Shown: positions 1-9,131 of the stretch, piece after piece
Layout: every line of letters starts with the position of its first letter
Position numbering within the stretch: the stretch's first letter is position 1
NCBI RefSeq assembly: GCF_005144715.1
Contig: NZ_SWKR01000002.1
Location: forward strand, 1,372,146 to 1,436,145
From: Sphingomonas baiyangensis
Lineage (GTDB): Bacteria > Pseudomonadota > Alphaproteobacteria > Sphingomonadales > Sphingomonadaceae
Length of the DNA: 64,000 nt
Direction: 5' to 3'
Program-made: the position numbers and the translations under genes
Notes under the pieces: generated by a model
Database searches by the model: none
Told to the model about the DNA's origin: nothing
What the model saw: the letters and a program-made list of their open reading frames with translations, nothing else

Positions 1-1
1 C

Positions 2-604
2 GACGTGCTTGTCTACAACGCCACGCACGTGCCCGTGGGCGAAGACCAGAAGCAGCATCTGGAGCTGGCGCGCGACATCGCGACCAAGTTCAACACCGAT
101 TTCGGCGTCGAGCTGTTCGCGCTGCCCGAGCCGCTGATCTCGGCCGAAGCGCCGCGCATCATGAGCCTGCGCGACGGATCGGCAAAGATGTCGAAGTCCG
201 ATCCCAGCGATATGAGCCGCATCAACCTGATCGACGATGACGATGCGATCGCCGGGAAAATTCGCAAGGCGCGCACCGATGCCGAGCCGCTGCCCGATGC
301 GCTCGATGCGCTGGCCGATCGGCCCGAGGCGCGCAACCTGCTCACGATCTACGCCGTGCTCGAAGGCCGCGCGCCTGCCGACGTGCTGGGCGAATTCACC
401 GGGCAAGGCTTCGGCGCATTCAAGCCGCGGCTGGCCGATCTGGCAGTAGCGACGCTCGGCCCCATCCGCGACCGGCTGACCCGCCTGCTCGACGACCGCG
501 CCGCGGTAGCCGCCGAACTGCGCAAAGGCGCCGATCGCGCGCGGACGCTCGCCGCACCGACGCTTCGCGCGGCACAGCAGGCGCTCGGGTTGCAGATCGA
601 CTGA
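2..604 (+). CDS. trpS: Tryptophanyl-tRNA synthetase, C-terminal part (5' end outside window)
   Basis: Class I aminoacyl-tRNA synthetase that charges tRNA-Trp. About 200 C-terminal residues are present. The window opens inside the Rossmann domain (GEDQKQHLELARDIA), followed by the KMSKS signature (AKMSKSDPSDMSR), which binds ATP and the tRNA 3' end, and then the helical C-terminal domain. The frame is open from the first base, so the start codon lies upstream. It converges on dnaA with a 23-base gap. The motif order and C-terminal length match bacterial TrpS, so the identity is close to certain. Confidence 0.95.
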   Translation, partial: DVLVYNATHVPVGEDQKQHLELARDIATKFNTDFGVELFALPEPLISAEAPRIMSLRDGSAKMSKSDPSDMSRINLIDDDDAIAGKIRKARTDAEPLPDALDALADRPEARNLLTIYAVLEGRAPADVLGEFTGQGFGAFKPRLADLAVATLGPIRDRLTRLLDDRAAVAAELRKGADRARTLAAPTLRAAQQALGLQID

Positions 605-627
605 AGCCGGCAGCCGGCGGCCGGAGA

Positions 628-2055
628 TTACCCCTCCAGCTGCCGCATCAGGTTGCGGACGGCGCCGTCGATCTCGCTGTCCTTGCCGCGCAGGTCCTCG
701 ATGCGGCGGACGGCGTGGATCACTGTCGAATGATCGCGGTTGCCGAACTTGCGGCCGATCTCGGGCAGGCTGCGCGTTGTCAGCTTCTTGGCCAGATACA
801 TCGCGATCTGGCGCGGGCGCGCGATCGCCACTGCACGGCGTTCGGATACGAGGTCGAGCTGCTTGACCTCGTAATGCGCCGAGACGGCCTTCTGGATCTC
901 GTCGATCGTCACGCGCTTCTGCGCGCCGCGCAGCAGCTCGCCCAGCGTCTGGAGCGCGAAGTCCATCGTGATCGCCTCGCCGACGAGCTGGCCATAGGCA
1001 ACGAGGCGGTTGAGCGCACCTTCGAGCTCGCGGATATTGGCGGTGATGCGCATCGCCAGCAGCTCGATGACGTCGGCGGGCACGTCGAGATGCGGCATCT
1101 CGGCGAGGCGGGCGCTCAGGATCGCGTGGCGCAGCGCATAATCTGGCGCCTTGATGTCGACTACCAGCCCTGCACCCAGCCGGCTCACCAGCCGCGGCTC
1201 GACGCCGTCGAGCAGCTGCGGGCTGCGATCGGCGGCGATCACCAGCCGCTTGCCCGCGGTCATGCACTCGTTGACGGTGTGGAAGAATTCCTCCTGCGTC
1301 GTCTCCTTGCCCGCGATGAACTGGAGATCGTCGATCAAGAGCAGATCGACGCCGCGCAGCCGCTCCTTGAAACTGAACGTGTCACGCGCGCGCATCGCCT
1401 TCACGAACTCGAACATGAAGCGTTCGGCGGGCATGTAGAGCGCGGTCGCCTGCGGATGCGCGGCGTGGAAGGCGTGGCCCGTGGCGTGCAGCAGATGCGT
1501 CTTGCCCTGTCCGGTGCCGCCATGGAGGTAGAGCGGGCTGAACTGCGGCACGCCGGGCGCTGCGAGCGCACGCGCGGCATTGGCGGCGACGCGATTCGAG
1601 GCATCCGTCACGAAGCGATCAAAGGTGAAGCGCGCATCGAAGGCGAAGCGATCGCGCGCGGGCATGGCGGCCGCGGCCGGTGCGGCGAGCGGTGCTGCGA
1701 CAGGCAGCGGCGCCGCGCCGCGCGCCGATGCCGGCTTGGCATCCTCCACCAGCACGCGCTCGGGAAGCGCGGCGCCGGTGTCGATCACCAGCGTGCGGAC
1801 ACCCGGCAATGCCTGGCGGAATTCAAGCAGCAGGCGCTCGGCATAATGCGAGCGGACATAATTGGCCATGAAGCGCGACGGCAGCGTCAGGCGCACGCAT
1901 TCGCCATCGGTGCCGACGGCGAGCGCGGCGGGCTTGATCCACTGGTCGAACAGCTTGGCCCCCGCGGCGGCACGCAGGTTGCGCCGCACCTGCTCCCACG
2001 CGATCGCGACACCCGCATCGGCCATATCCTGAGAGGTGTTGCGATAGCCGTTCAC
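628..2055 (-). CDS. dnaA: Chromosomal replication initiator DnaA
   Basis: AAA+ ATPase that binds and opens the replication origin. Visible in order: the N-terminal domain I (AWEQVRRNLR...FDQWIKP), an Ala/Pro-rich linker, Walker A (GGTGQGKTHLLHATG), Walker B (LLIDDLQF), and the C-terminal DNA-binding helix-turn-helix with the DnaA signature (RDHSTVIHAVRRIE). The start is uncertain. I chose a GTG about 10 bases after a strong GGGGAGGA ribosome-binding site. An ATG at 2025 (MADAG...) and another at 2103 are in frame. rpsT lies upstream on the same strand. I see no clear DnaA-box cluster beside the gene, so oriC is probably elsewhere. Confidence 0.96.
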   Translation of the reverse strand: MNGYRNTSQDMADAGVAIAWEQVRRNLRAAAGAKLFDQWIKPAALAVGTDGECVRLTLPSRFMANYVRSHYAERLLLEFRQALPGVRTLVIDTGAALPERVLVEDAKPASARGAAPLPVAAPLAAPAAAAMPARDRFAFDARFTFDRFVTDASNRVAANAARALAAPGVPQFSPLYLHGGTGQGKTHLLHATGHAFHAAHPQATALYMPAERFMFEFVKAMRARDTFSFKERLRGVDLLLIDDLQFIAGKETTQEEFFHTVNECMTAGKRLVIAADRSPQLLDGVEPRLVSRLGAGLVVDIKAPDYALRHAILSARLAEMPHLDVPADVIELLAMRITANIRELEGALNRLVAYGQLVGEAITMDFALQTLGELLRGAQKRVTIDEIQKAVSAHYEVKQLDLVSERRAVAIARPRQIAMYLAKKLTTRSLPEIGRKFGNRDHSTVIHAVRRIEDLRGKDSEIDGAVRNLMRQLEG

Positions 2056-2466
2056 GCCGACAAAATCCTCCCCGATGCCGGACACATGCCCGACATGCTG
2101 CATCGCTGCCGTTTCAATTCCCCCAGCCGGATCGCTGCGAACCCGCCTGAACGCGGCTGCCCGCGCGCCCCCCGATCGGGGCCGACGCCCCGCTGGGAGA
2201 CGCTGTTTAGAAAGCGATTGGCGAGTCGATCAAGGCCGCGGCGTCAACAAACTGCAATATAAAATGCTTGACTCAAATCAGGCCCGGAAACGCATCGAAC
2301 TTTCTTACAAGTCTTTGTTTCTACGATGTTTTACTTCCCGCCGATCGTACGCAGCGCATCCGACTCGTGGAGTCTCCGTGCGTCGCTGCGAGCCCGTGTG
2401 CGCAAACGCCAAAAGCCCCGCCGGACGCTGCCCGGCGAGGCCTGAAACTCGAAACCGCAAAGAGGC
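2056..2466. other. Intergenic region upstream of dnaA
   Basis: About 400 bases without a convincing gene. The rpsT terminator lies at 2411-2442. A relatively AT-rich segment (about 2205-2340) contains runs such as AATATAAAATG and should hold the minus-strand dnaA promoter. One possible pair is TTGATC and TAAACA, spaced 18 bases, near 2207-2235. I looked for consensus DnaA boxes (TTATCCACA-like) here and found none. Short open frames in the region have no recognisable product. Confidence 0.5.
2411..2442 (-). terminator. Rho-independent terminator of rpsT
   Basis: Read on the minus strand, 25 bases after the rpsT stop, there is a GC-rich stem (GCCTCGCCGG paired with CCGGCGGGGC, one mismatch, loop GCAGCGT) followed directly by TTTT. 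This is a classical intrinsic terminator and separates rpsT from dnaA transcription. Confidence 0.85.
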
Positions 2467-2730
2467 TTAGGCCAGCGCGGCGAGCCGCTTGGTCAGGCGC
2501 GAGAACTTGCGCGAGGCAGTGTTGCGATGGACGACGCCCTTGGCGACGCCGCGTGCCAGCTCGGGCTGCACCTGCGCCATCGCCGCGGTCGCGGCAGCCT
2601 TGTCGCCCGATTCGAGCGCCGCTTCGGCCTTCTTCACAAAGGTGCGGATGCGGCTAACGCGCGCGCCGTTGACTTCTGCCCGACGCTCATTGCGCCGGAT
2701 ACGCTTCTTCGCCTGCGGCGTATTCGCCAT
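2467..2730 (-). CDS. rpsT: 30S ribosomal protein S20
   Basis: Small basic protein of 87 residues that binds 16S rRNA in the 30S subunit. It begins [17 protein letters not shown], the typical S20 start, and carries the conserved [17 protein letters not shown]-terminus. The length is normal for the family. It sits between mutM (upstream) and dnaA (downstream) on the minus strand and is followed by a clear terminator, so it is probably expressed independently of dnaA. Confidence 0.97.
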   Translation of the reverse strand: MANTPQAKKRIRRNERRAEVNGARVSRIRTFVKKAEAALESGDKAAATAAMAQVQPELARGVAKGVVHRNTASRKFSRLTKRLAALA

Positions 2731-2812
2731 GCCGTCCTCGAAACCTGATGCTGTGGGAGGGCGCAGGCAGAGCCGGCACCCGGGAAAGCGGCGCTGTTAC
2801 CGATGCGCGGGC

Positions 2813-2828
2813 TTCGGGTCAACCCGAA
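2813..2828 (-). terminator. Short perfect hairpin after mutM
   Basis: TTCGGGT, 2-base loop, ACCCGAA: a perfect 7-bp stem starting 8 bases after the mutM stop on the minus strand. No T-run follows, so intrinsic termination is doubtful. It may be a Rho-dependent end or an mRNA 3' stabiliser between mutM and rpsT. Confidence 0.4.
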
Positions 2829-2835
2829 ACCATGC

Positions 2836-3648
2836 TCAACGCTGGCACGCGGGGCACCAGAAGGTCGAGCGACCCGATTCGGTGCGGCGGCGTATCGTCG
2901 TGCCGCAGGCGCATGCCTCGCCCTCGCGACCATAGACGCGCCACTGCTTCGAGAAATAGCCGAGCTCGCCATCGGGCCGGGCATAGTCGCGCAGCGTCGA
3001 GCCGCCCGCCTCGATCGCGGCGAGCAGCACCGCGCGCACCGATTCGGCAAGCAGCGACAGCCGCTTCGTGGCGATGCGGCCGCCGGCGCGCGACGGGGCG
3101 ATGCCGGCCATGTGCAGCGCCTCGCACACATAGATGTTGCCGAGGCCCGCGACGCTGCGCTGGTCGAGCAGCAGCGCCTTTGCCGGCGCCAGCCGGCCGG
3201 CGAACACCCTGGCCAGATGCGCAGGCGTGAAGTCGGCGCCGAGCGGCTCGGGGCCAAGTGCGGCGAACGGCCCCCAATCGGCGACGTCGTCGGTCGGCAC
3301 CAGATCGACCGAGCCGAACCGGCGCGGATCGTTGAGCGCGAGCATGCGCCCCGCCCCGGTCTCGATCGTCAGATGATCGTGCGGCAGCGGTGTCGAGGGG
3401 TCGACGCGCCAGCGCCCCGACATGCCGAGGTGGAACACCATCGTATCGCCGCGATCGGTTGCGATGAGGCCATATTTGGCGCGTCGCCCGAGCTTCGTCA
3501 CGCGTGCGCCGATGAGCCGCTGGCCAAGATCGGCGGGGAACGGCCGGCGCAGATCGGCGCGATTGAGCACGACGCGCGCGATGCGCTGCCCTTCGAGCAC
3601 CGGGCGCAGCCCACGCACGGTGGTTTCGACTTCGGGGAGTTCGGGCAT
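2836..3648 (-). CDS. mutM: Formamidopyrimidine-DNA glycosylase
   Basis: Base-excision repair glycosylase/AP lyase that removes 8-oxoguanine and Fapy lesions. The start is fixed by the invariant N-terminus MPELPEVETTVRGL, in which Pro2 is the catalytic nucleophile and Glu3 a catalytic residue; a longer upstream reading frame is not conserved. The H2TH region (GLGNIYVCEALHMAGI) and a C-terminal zinc finger (CACG ... CPAC) are present. At 270 residues it is normal length. It is divergent from ubiE, with 89 bases between the two start codons. Confidence 0.96.
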   Translation of the reverse strand: MPELPEVETTVRGLRPVLEGQRIARVVLNRADLRRPFPADLGQRLIGARVTKLGRRAKYGLIATDRGDTMVFHLGMSGRWRVDPSTPLPHDHLTIETGAGRMLALNDPRRFGSVDLVPTDDVADWGPFAALGPEPLGADFTPAHLARVFAGRLAPAKALLLDQRSVAGLGNIYVCEALHMAGIAPSRAGGRIATKRLSLLAESVRAVLLAAIEAGGSTLRDYARPDGELGYFSKQWRVYGREGEACACGTTIRRRTESGRSTFWCPACQR

Positions 3649-3737
3649 CGCCGTACGAGCTAGGTTTGGCGTTCGCGCTGCGCAAGCCTGGCCTGCGGGG
3701 CTTGGCAGCGGCCGGGGAAACGGCCATCTGCGCTTGC

Positions 3738-4469
3738 ATGACCGAAACCGTCTCCTTCGGCTACGAAGATGTGGCCCCCGACGAGAAGACCGCGCGTGTG
3801 GGCGAGGTGTTCCGCAACGTGGCGGCACGCTACGACGTGATGAACGATGCCATGTCGGGCGGGCTGCACCGCATCTGGAAGGACGTGTTCGTCCGCCGCG
3901 TGAAGCCGCGCCCCGGCGAGCAGTTCCTCGACATGGCGGGCGGCACGGGCGACGTCGCCTTCCGCCTCGCGACCGCGGGCGCGGCGGTGACGGTGGCCGA
4001 CATCAACCCCGCGATGCTCGAGGTCGGCATGGGGCGGGCCGCCGAGCGCGGGCATGACGGGTTGGTGTGGAGCGAGATGAACGCCGAGCAATTGGCGTTC
4101 CCCGACCGGTTCTTCGACGGCTACACCATCGCCTTCGGCATCCGCAACGTGACCGACATCCCCAGGGCGCTGGCCGAGGCGCATCGCGTGCTGCGGCGCG
4201 GCGGACGCTTCTTCTGCCTCGAATTCTCGACCACGCTGTGGCCGGGTTTCGCCGATGTGTACGATGCCTATTCGCATCATCTGGTGCCCAAGCTCGGCAA
4301 GTGGATCGCGCAGGACGAGGCGAGCTATCGCTATCTCGTCGAGTCGATCCGCCGCTTCCCCGACATGGCGCGCTTCGAGGCGATGATCGGCGAGGCGGGG
4401 TTCGTGCAAACGCGCGTCGAGCCGATGCTTGGCGGCCTCGTCGCGATCCACAGCGGTTGGAAGGTCTGA
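3738..4469 (+). CDS. ubiE: Demethylmenaquinone / 2-methoxy-6-polyprenyl-1,4-benzoquinol methylase
   Basis: SAM-dependent C-methyltransferase of ubiquinone biosynthesis, 243 residues. The start (MTETVSFGYEDV) was chosen because the family begins just before the conserved FGYxxV segment; an upstream extension is arginine-rich and not conserved. Motifs: RYDVMNDAMSGGLHRIWKD, the SAM-binding glycine loop LDMAGGTGDVAF, and the FGIRNVTDI block. It leads the plus-strand chain, with ubiB starting 46 bases after its stop, consistent with co-expression of ubiquinone genes. Confidence 0.96.
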   Translation: MTETVSFGYEDVAPDEKTARVGEVFRNVAARYDVMNDAMSGGLHRIWKDVFVRRVKPRPGEQFLDMAGGTGDVAFRLATAGAAVTVADINPAMLEVGMGRAAERGHDGLVWSEMNAEQLAFPDRFFDGYTIAFGIRNVTDIPRALAEAHRVLRRGGRFFCLEFSTTLWPGFADVYDAYSHHLVPKLGKWIAQDEASYRYLVESIRRFPDMARFEAMIGEAGFVQTRVEPMLGGLVAIHSGWKV

Positions 4470-4515
4470 TGGCGGCATCTGCGCCGTCGCGATCGCGCAT
4501 GGATGTCGCGCGGGC

Positions 4516-6051
4516 ATGACCGCGCCCGCCGTCCACCTGTTCCGGCTGTTGCGCTGGGGCCGCATCCTCGCGCGCCACGGCGCGCTGCGCGGCATCGAGC
4601 GCAATCCCGCCGCGCCCGCCGCGCTGCGCCGGCTGTGCCGTATCGCCCGGCTCGGCGCGCGTGTGCCGAAGGTGCCGGCCTATGCCGACGCGTTTCAGGC
4701 GATCGGGCCAGCGGCGATCAAGCTCGGCCAGACGCTCGCGACGCGCCCCGATCTGGTCGGCGAGGTAGCAGCGCGCGACCTGCTGCGCCTGCAGGACGCG
4801 CTGCCGCCGGTGCCCTATGGCGATATCTGCGCGGTGATGGAGGCGAGCTTCGGCGGCAAGCCGCTCGACAGCCTGTTCGCCAGCATCGATCCCGAGCCGA
4901 TCGGCGCCGCATCGATCGCGCAGGTGCATCGCGCCGTCACCACCGATGGGCGGCAGGTGGCGATCAAGGTCATCCGCCCCGGCGTCGAGGCCGAGTTCAC
5001 GCGCGCGATCGACACCTATGAATGGGCCGCCGCGCAGGCCGAGCAGATGGGCGGCGAGGTCGCGCGGCTGCGCCCGCGGCTGGTGATCGACACCTTCAAG
5101 CGCTGGACGCTGCGCGAGCTCGACCTGCGGCGCGAGGCGGCATCGGCATCCGAGCTGGCGCAATCGATGCGCGCCGAGCCCGACTTCGTCGTTCCCGAGA
5201 TCGACTGGCAGCGCACCACCGGCCGCGTGCTGACGCTCGAATGGATCGACGGCATCAAGCTTTCGAACCGCGCGGGGCTAATCGCGGCGGGGCACGACCT
5301 GCCCGCGCTTTCGCAGAAGCTGGTGCGCGCTTTCCTGCGGCAGGCGATCGCCGAGGGATTCTTCCATGCCGACATGCACCAAGGCAATCTGTTCGCGCTC
5401 GCCGACGGGCGCGTGGCGGCGATCGACTTCGGCATCATGGGGCGGATCGACCGGCGCGCGCGCGTATGGCTCGCGGAAATCCTGTACGGCCTAATTACGG
5501 GCAATTACGCGCGCGTTGCCGAGATTCATTTCGAGGCGGGCTATGTGCCGCCGCATCACAGCGTCGCCGAGTTCGCGACGGCGCTGCGTGCGGTCGGCGA
5601 GCCGGTACGCGGCGTGCCGGTGAAGGACATGTCGGTGGGCACGATGCTCGACAGCCTGTTCAACATCACCCGCGACTTCGACATGCAGACGCAGCCGCAC
5701 CTGTTGCTGCTCCAGAAGACGATGGTGATGGTCGAGGGCGTCGCCACCGGCCTCGATCCCGACGTCAATCTGTGGGAAGTCGGCGCGCCGTTCATCGGCG
5801 AATGGATTCGAACCGAGCTTGGCCCCGAAGCTGCGATCGCCGACCGGCTGGTGAACGATCTGCGCACCTTCGCTCGGCTGCCGCAGCTCATCCGCAACAT
5901 CGAACGCCGCTATCCCGATCCCGGCGGCGCGCCGCCCACGCCGCCGCTGCGCGAGATCGAGGTGATCCGCGTCGGCGGGGGCTGGCGCTATGCGCTGGTC
6001 GCGCTCGCCAGTGCCGCCGCGGCAGTAGCGGGCACGCTCGCGCTGGCATGA
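4516..6051 (+). CDS. ubiB: UbiB, ABC1/ADCK-family atypical kinase for ubiquinone synthesis
   Basis: Atypical protein-kinase-like ATPase supporting the membrane-associated ubiquinone biosynthesis complex. Family motifs present: the KxGQ segment (AAIKLGQTLATRPDL), the Ala-rich loop region (EPIGAASIAQVHRA), the invariant lysine (VAIKVIRPG), the catalytic HADMHQGNLF and the metal-binding DFGIMG. A hydrophobic C-terminal segment (about residues 488-510) looks like one transmembrane anchor. It is 511 residues long. Its stop overlaps the next start as ATGA, so translation is probably coupled. Confidence 0.95.
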   Translation: MTAPAVHLFRLLRWGRILARHGALRGIERNPAAPAALRRLCRIARLGARVPKVPAYADAFQAIGPAAIKLGQTLATRPDLVGEVAARDLLRLQDALPPVPYGDICAVMEASFGGKPLDSLFASIDPEPIGAASIAQVHRAVTTDGRQVAIKVIRPGVEAEFTRAIDTYEWAAAQAEQMGGEVARLRPRLVIDTFKRWTLRELDLRREAASASELAQSMRAEPDFVVPEIDWQRTTGRVLTLEWIDGIKLSNRAGLIAAGHDLPALSQKLVRAFLRQAIAEGFFHADMHQGNLFALADGRVAAIDFGIMGRIDRRARVWLAEILYGLITGNYARVAEIHFEAGYVPPHHSVAEFATALRAVGEPVRGVPVKDMSVGTMLDSLFNITRDFDMQTQPHLLLLQKTMVMVEGVATGLDPDVNLWEVGAPFIGEWIRTELGPEAAIADRLVNDLRTFARLPQLIRNIERRYPDPGGAPPTPPLREIEVIRVGGGWRYALVALASAAAAVAGTLALA

Positions 6052-7148
6052 GGTGGCCGGCACCGCTGTGGCTGCGCCAGCCGAGCCGCTTCGCCGCGAT
6101 CGGCGCGGCGCGCGCGCGCATGATCTGGTTCGCCTTGTCCTGTGCCCTGGCGATCTCGTTGCAGGCCCTGTTTCTGCCTTCGCCCGAGGCGGCGGGCGGC
6201 GATGGTCAGGGCGATCTGATCCTCTACCAGGATATCGTCGCGGGCATCGTCGCGGGCGGCGGCTATTACGAGGTGACCGCCGATCTGCTGCGTGCGGGCG
6301 GCTATCCGCTGCGGCCGTTCCTCACGTTCCGCCTGCCGACGCTGGCGATGGTGCAGGCGTTGCTGCCGCAGGCACTTGTCGCGGCGCTGATGATCGCGCT
6401 GGCATCGGTCACCGGCTGGGTCTGGCTCGAACGGCTGCGGCGCGATGGCGTGCAGCGACTGGCGCCGCTTGCGATCACGGCGATGCTGCTGGCCGCCGGA
6501 CTGATCGGCTTCGTACAGACGGGGCTTGCCGCCTTCCACGAATTCTGGGCGGCGCCGCTGATCGCGCTCTCGCTCGCGCTGTGGCACCGCGATCGCTGGG
6601 TGACGGCCGTGGCGATCGGGCTGTGCGCCGCGCTGATCCGCGAGACGGCCGCGCTGTATCTGCTCGTGATGGGCGGTATCGCGTTGCTCGAAGGCGCGCG
6701 GCGCGAGGCGTTGGGCTGGGGCATCGCGCTTGCCGTGTTCGCGCTGGTAGTCGTGGCGCATGCGTTCGCGGTGGCGGGCGTCGTGTCGCCGATCGACGCG
6801 CAGTCGCCCGGCTGGGCGGGGCTCAACGGCCCCGGCCTGTTCGTCCGCTCGGTGACGCTGGCGACGGCGCTGCAACTGGCGCCGCTTTGGCTTGCCGCGC
6901 CGGTCGTCGCGCTTGCGATGTTCGGCTGGGCGGCGTGGCGCGATCCGCTGGGGCTGCGCGTGTTCGCGGTCATCGGCGCCTATGCCGTTGTGATCGCTGC
7001 CTTCGGTCGGCTCGACACCTTCTACTGGGGCGTAATGGCGGCGCCGCTGCTGCTGGCGGGCCTGGTTTTCGTGCCCGATGCGCTGCGTGATCTGGCGCGT
7101 TCGGCGCTCGACAGGCGGCGCGTGCGGGTGCACAGGACGACGCGATGA
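6048..7148 (+). CDS. Polytopic inner-membrane protein of unknown function
   Basis: A 366-residue protein with about eight to ten hydrophobic segments and short Arg-rich loops. The start overlaps the ubiB stop (ATGA) and the stop overlaps the coaBC start (ATGA), so it is embedded in the operon. The first periplasmic loop contains an acidic stretch and GGYYEVTADLLRAGGYPLRP. That pattern (signal anchor, acidic loop, many membrane helices) resembles GT-C or DUF2029-type glycosyltransferases, but I see no decisive DD/DE motif. Function is left open. The antisense strand is also open across most of it; I regard that as a composition effect. Confidence 0.85.
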   Translation: MRWPAPLWLRQPSRFAAIGAARARMIWFALSCALAISLQALFLPSPEAAGGDGQGDLILYQDIVAGIVAGGGYYEVTADLLRAGGYPLRPFLTFRLPTLAMVQALLPQALVAALMIALASVTGWVWLERLRRDGVQRLAPLAITAMLLAAGLIGFVQTGLAAFHEFWAAPLIALSLALWHRDRWVTAVAIGLCAALIRETAALYLLVMGGIALLEGARREALGWGIALAVFALVVVAHAFAVAGVVSPIDAQSPGWAGLNGPGLFVRSVTLATALQLAPLWLAAPVVALAMFGWAAWRDPLGLRVFAVIGAYAVVIAAFGRLDTFYWGVMAAPLLLAGLVFVPDALRDLARSALDRRRVRVHRTTR

Positions 7149-8326
7149 AGCGCATCCTGCTGATCGTCGGCGGCGGCATCGCCGCCTACAAGGCGTGCGA
7201 GCTGATCCGGCTGGCGCGCGGCGCCGGTATTGCCGTGCGCTGCGTGCTCACCGATGGCGGCGCGCAGTTCGTCACGCCGATGACGCTTGCGGCGCTGAGC
7301 GAAGCGCCGGTGCATACCAGCCTGTGGGATCTCAAGGACGAGGCCGAGATGGGCCATATCCAGCTCAGCCGCGAGGCCGATCTGGTGGTGGTCGCCCCCG
7401 CCACCGCCGACCTGCTGGCGCGGATGGCGGCAGGCATCGCCGACGACTTGGCCACCACGCTGCTGCTCGCCACCGACAAGCGCGTGCTGGTGGCGCCCGC
7501 GATGAACGTGCGCATGTGGCAGCATCCCGCCACGCAGCGCAATGTCGAACGGTTGCGTGCCGATGGCGTGGAGGTGCTCGACCCCGGCGAGGGCGCGATG
7601 GCGTGCGGCGAATATGGCCCCGGCCGCCTGCCCGAGCCCCCCGCGATCCTCGCTGCGATCGAGGCGATGCTGGCTAGTAAGCCTGCACCGCAGCGGCTGG
7701 CCGGGCGCCATGTGGTCGTCACCGCGGGGCCGACGCACGAGCCGATCGATCCGGTGAGGTACATCGCCAATCGATCGTCGGGCAAACAGGGATTCGCGAT
7801 CGCGCAGGCGCTGACCGATCTGGGCGCGCGCGTCACGCTGGTGGCGGGACCGGTCGCACTCGCGACACCGCGCGGCGTAACGCGCGTCGATGTCGAGACG
7901 GCGCGACAGATGGCCGATGCGGTCGACGCCGCGTTGCCCGCCGATGCCGCGGTGATGGTCGCTGCCGTGGCGGACTGGCGTGTCGCGCAGGTGGCCGATC
8001 AGAAGCTCAAGAAGGGCGCAGGCCAGCCCGAGCTCGAACTCGTCGCCAATCCCGACATTCTGGCGAGCCTGGCCGCGCATACGCACCGTCCCAAGCTCGT
8101 CGTGGGCTTTGCCGCCGAGACCGAGCGCGTCGTCGAGCACGCAACCGCCAAGCGCGCCGCCAAGCAGGCCGACTGGATCGTCGCCAACGACGTGTCGGGC
8201 GACGTGATGGGCGGTGATGCCAATGCCGTCCAGCTCGTCACCGCCGACGGCGCCGAGCGTTGGGAGCACGCGCCGAAGGCCGTCATCGCCCGCCGTCTTG
8301 CCGAAAGGATCGCCGATGCGCTTTGA
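7145..8326 (+). CDS. coaBC: Bifunctional phosphopantothenoylcysteine decarboxylase / phosphopantothenate-cysteine ligase
   Basis: Two consecutive steps of coenzyme A synthesis in one 393-residue protein. The N-terminal CoaC flavoprotein domain shows GGGIAAYKA, the PAMNVRMWQHPATQRN motif and the substrate-clamp cysteine in ACGEYGPGRL. The C-terminal CoaB domain begins near residue 190 (VVTAGPTHEPIDPVR, NRSSGKQGFAIA) and has the lysine motif DQKLKKG. It is coupled to its neighbours by a 4-base overlap upstream and an 11-base overlap with the next gene. Confidence 0.96.
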   Translation: MKRILLIVGGGIAAYKACELIRLARGAGIAVRCVLTDGGAQFVTPMTLAALSEAPVHTSLWDLKDEAEMGHIQLSREADLVVVAPATADLLARMAAGIADDLATTLLLATDKRVLVAPAMNVRMWQHPATQRNVERLRADGVEVLDPGEGAMACGEYGPGRLPEPPAILAAIEAMLASKPAPQRLAGRHVVVTAGPTHEPIDPVRYIANRSSGKQGFAIAQALTDLGARVTLVAGPVALATPRGVTRVDVETARQMADAVDAALPADAAVMVAAVADWRVAQVADQKLKKGAGQPELELVANPDILASLAAHTHRPKLVVGFAAETERVVEHATAKRAAKQADWIVANDVSGDVMGGDANAVQLVTADGAERWEHAPKAVIARRLAERIADAL

Positions 8327-9131
8327 CCGCAATGCAGGCCTGCTCGGCCTGACCGCGCTCGCGATGCTGGCGGGTTGCGCCACGACACGCGAGGGCGGCG
8401 CCACCGAACCGCCGCTGGTGGTCGAGCGATATGGCGGCGCGCCGTCGCGCAGCGTCCGCACGCTGATGGTGCTCGTGCACGACGACGATCGAAGCGGCGT
8501 GGCGCCCGACTATGCCGCCTTCGCACGCGCGGCGGTCGCACGCGTGCCCGGCAGCGCGTTCGTGACGGTGCTTCGGCCCGGCTATGGCGACAAGGCGGGT
8601 CGCAGGTCGGCCGGCGAAACCGCCGGCGCGCATGGCAACGGCTATACGCGCGACCGTATCGAGCAGGTCGCTGCATCGATCGAGGTGTTGCGGCGACGCT
8701 ATCCGAACGCGCGCACGGTGCTGATCGGCGATGGCGGTGGCGCAGCGATCGTCGCCAATCTGGCCGGCCTGCGACCGATGCTGGCCGATGCGATGCTGCT
8801 TGCCGCCTGCCCGTGCGCATTGCCCGAATGGCGCACGATGATGGCGAAGACCGACCCCGCCTTTGCGCAACCGGTCCAGAGCCTCGATCCGCTGCAGACG
8901 GTTGGTGGCGTCGCGCCGGGACTGCGTGCGGCGATCGTCGTCGGTGAGGACGACAAGGTCACGCCACCCGCGCTGTCGCGCACCTATGCCGAAGCGCTCG
9001 CGCTGCGCGGCATCGCGACGGAGTTCACGCGGCTGCCGGGTCAGGATCATGAGATCCTCGACGATCCCGTTCTGTTACAGATACTTGCCGAACTGGCTGA
9101 AGCCGTGGCAATGCCTGCCGGGAACATATGA
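8316..9131 (+). CDS. Predicted lipoprotein with alpha/beta-hydrolase fold, nucleophile missing
   Basis: 271 residues. The start ([10 protein letters not shown]) follows an AAGG ribosome-binding site and gives a lipoprotein signal with lipobox LAGC at Cys21, so the protein should be membrane-anchored. The rest reads as a small alpha/beta hydrolase: strand plus oxyanion region (LMVLVHDDD), elbow at residues 138-142, acid site [10 protein letters not shown] (about 210-218) and a histidine at 245 (GQDHEIL). The elbow is GDGGG where active enzymes have GxSxG, so the serine is replaced by glycine. It may be a non-catalytic binding protein. It overlaps coaBC by 11 bases and dut by 4. Confidence 0.85.
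   Translation: MRFDRNAGLLGLTALAMLAGCATTREGGATEPPLVVERYGGAPSRSVRTLMVLVHDDDRSGVAPDYAAFARAAVARVPGSAFVTVLRPGYGDKAGRRSAGETAGAHGNGYTRDRIEQVAASIEVLRRRYPNARTVLIGDGGGAAIVANLAGLRPMLADAMLLAACPCALPEWRTMMAKTDPAFAQPVQSLDPLQTVGGVAPGLRAAIVVGEDDKVTPPALSRTYAEALALRGIATEFTRLPGQDHEILDDPVLLQILAELAEAVAMPAGNI

Noticed and set aside
715-2262. 515-residue open frame on the plus strand opposite dnaA
   Set aside because: Arg/His/Asp-rich translation with no domain; a GC-driven mirror of dnaA, which has all its motifs.
2056-2466. Possible oriC beside dnaA
   Set aside because: The segment is somewhat AT-rich but shows no cluster of DnaA boxes; many alphaproteobacteria have oriC away from dnaA.
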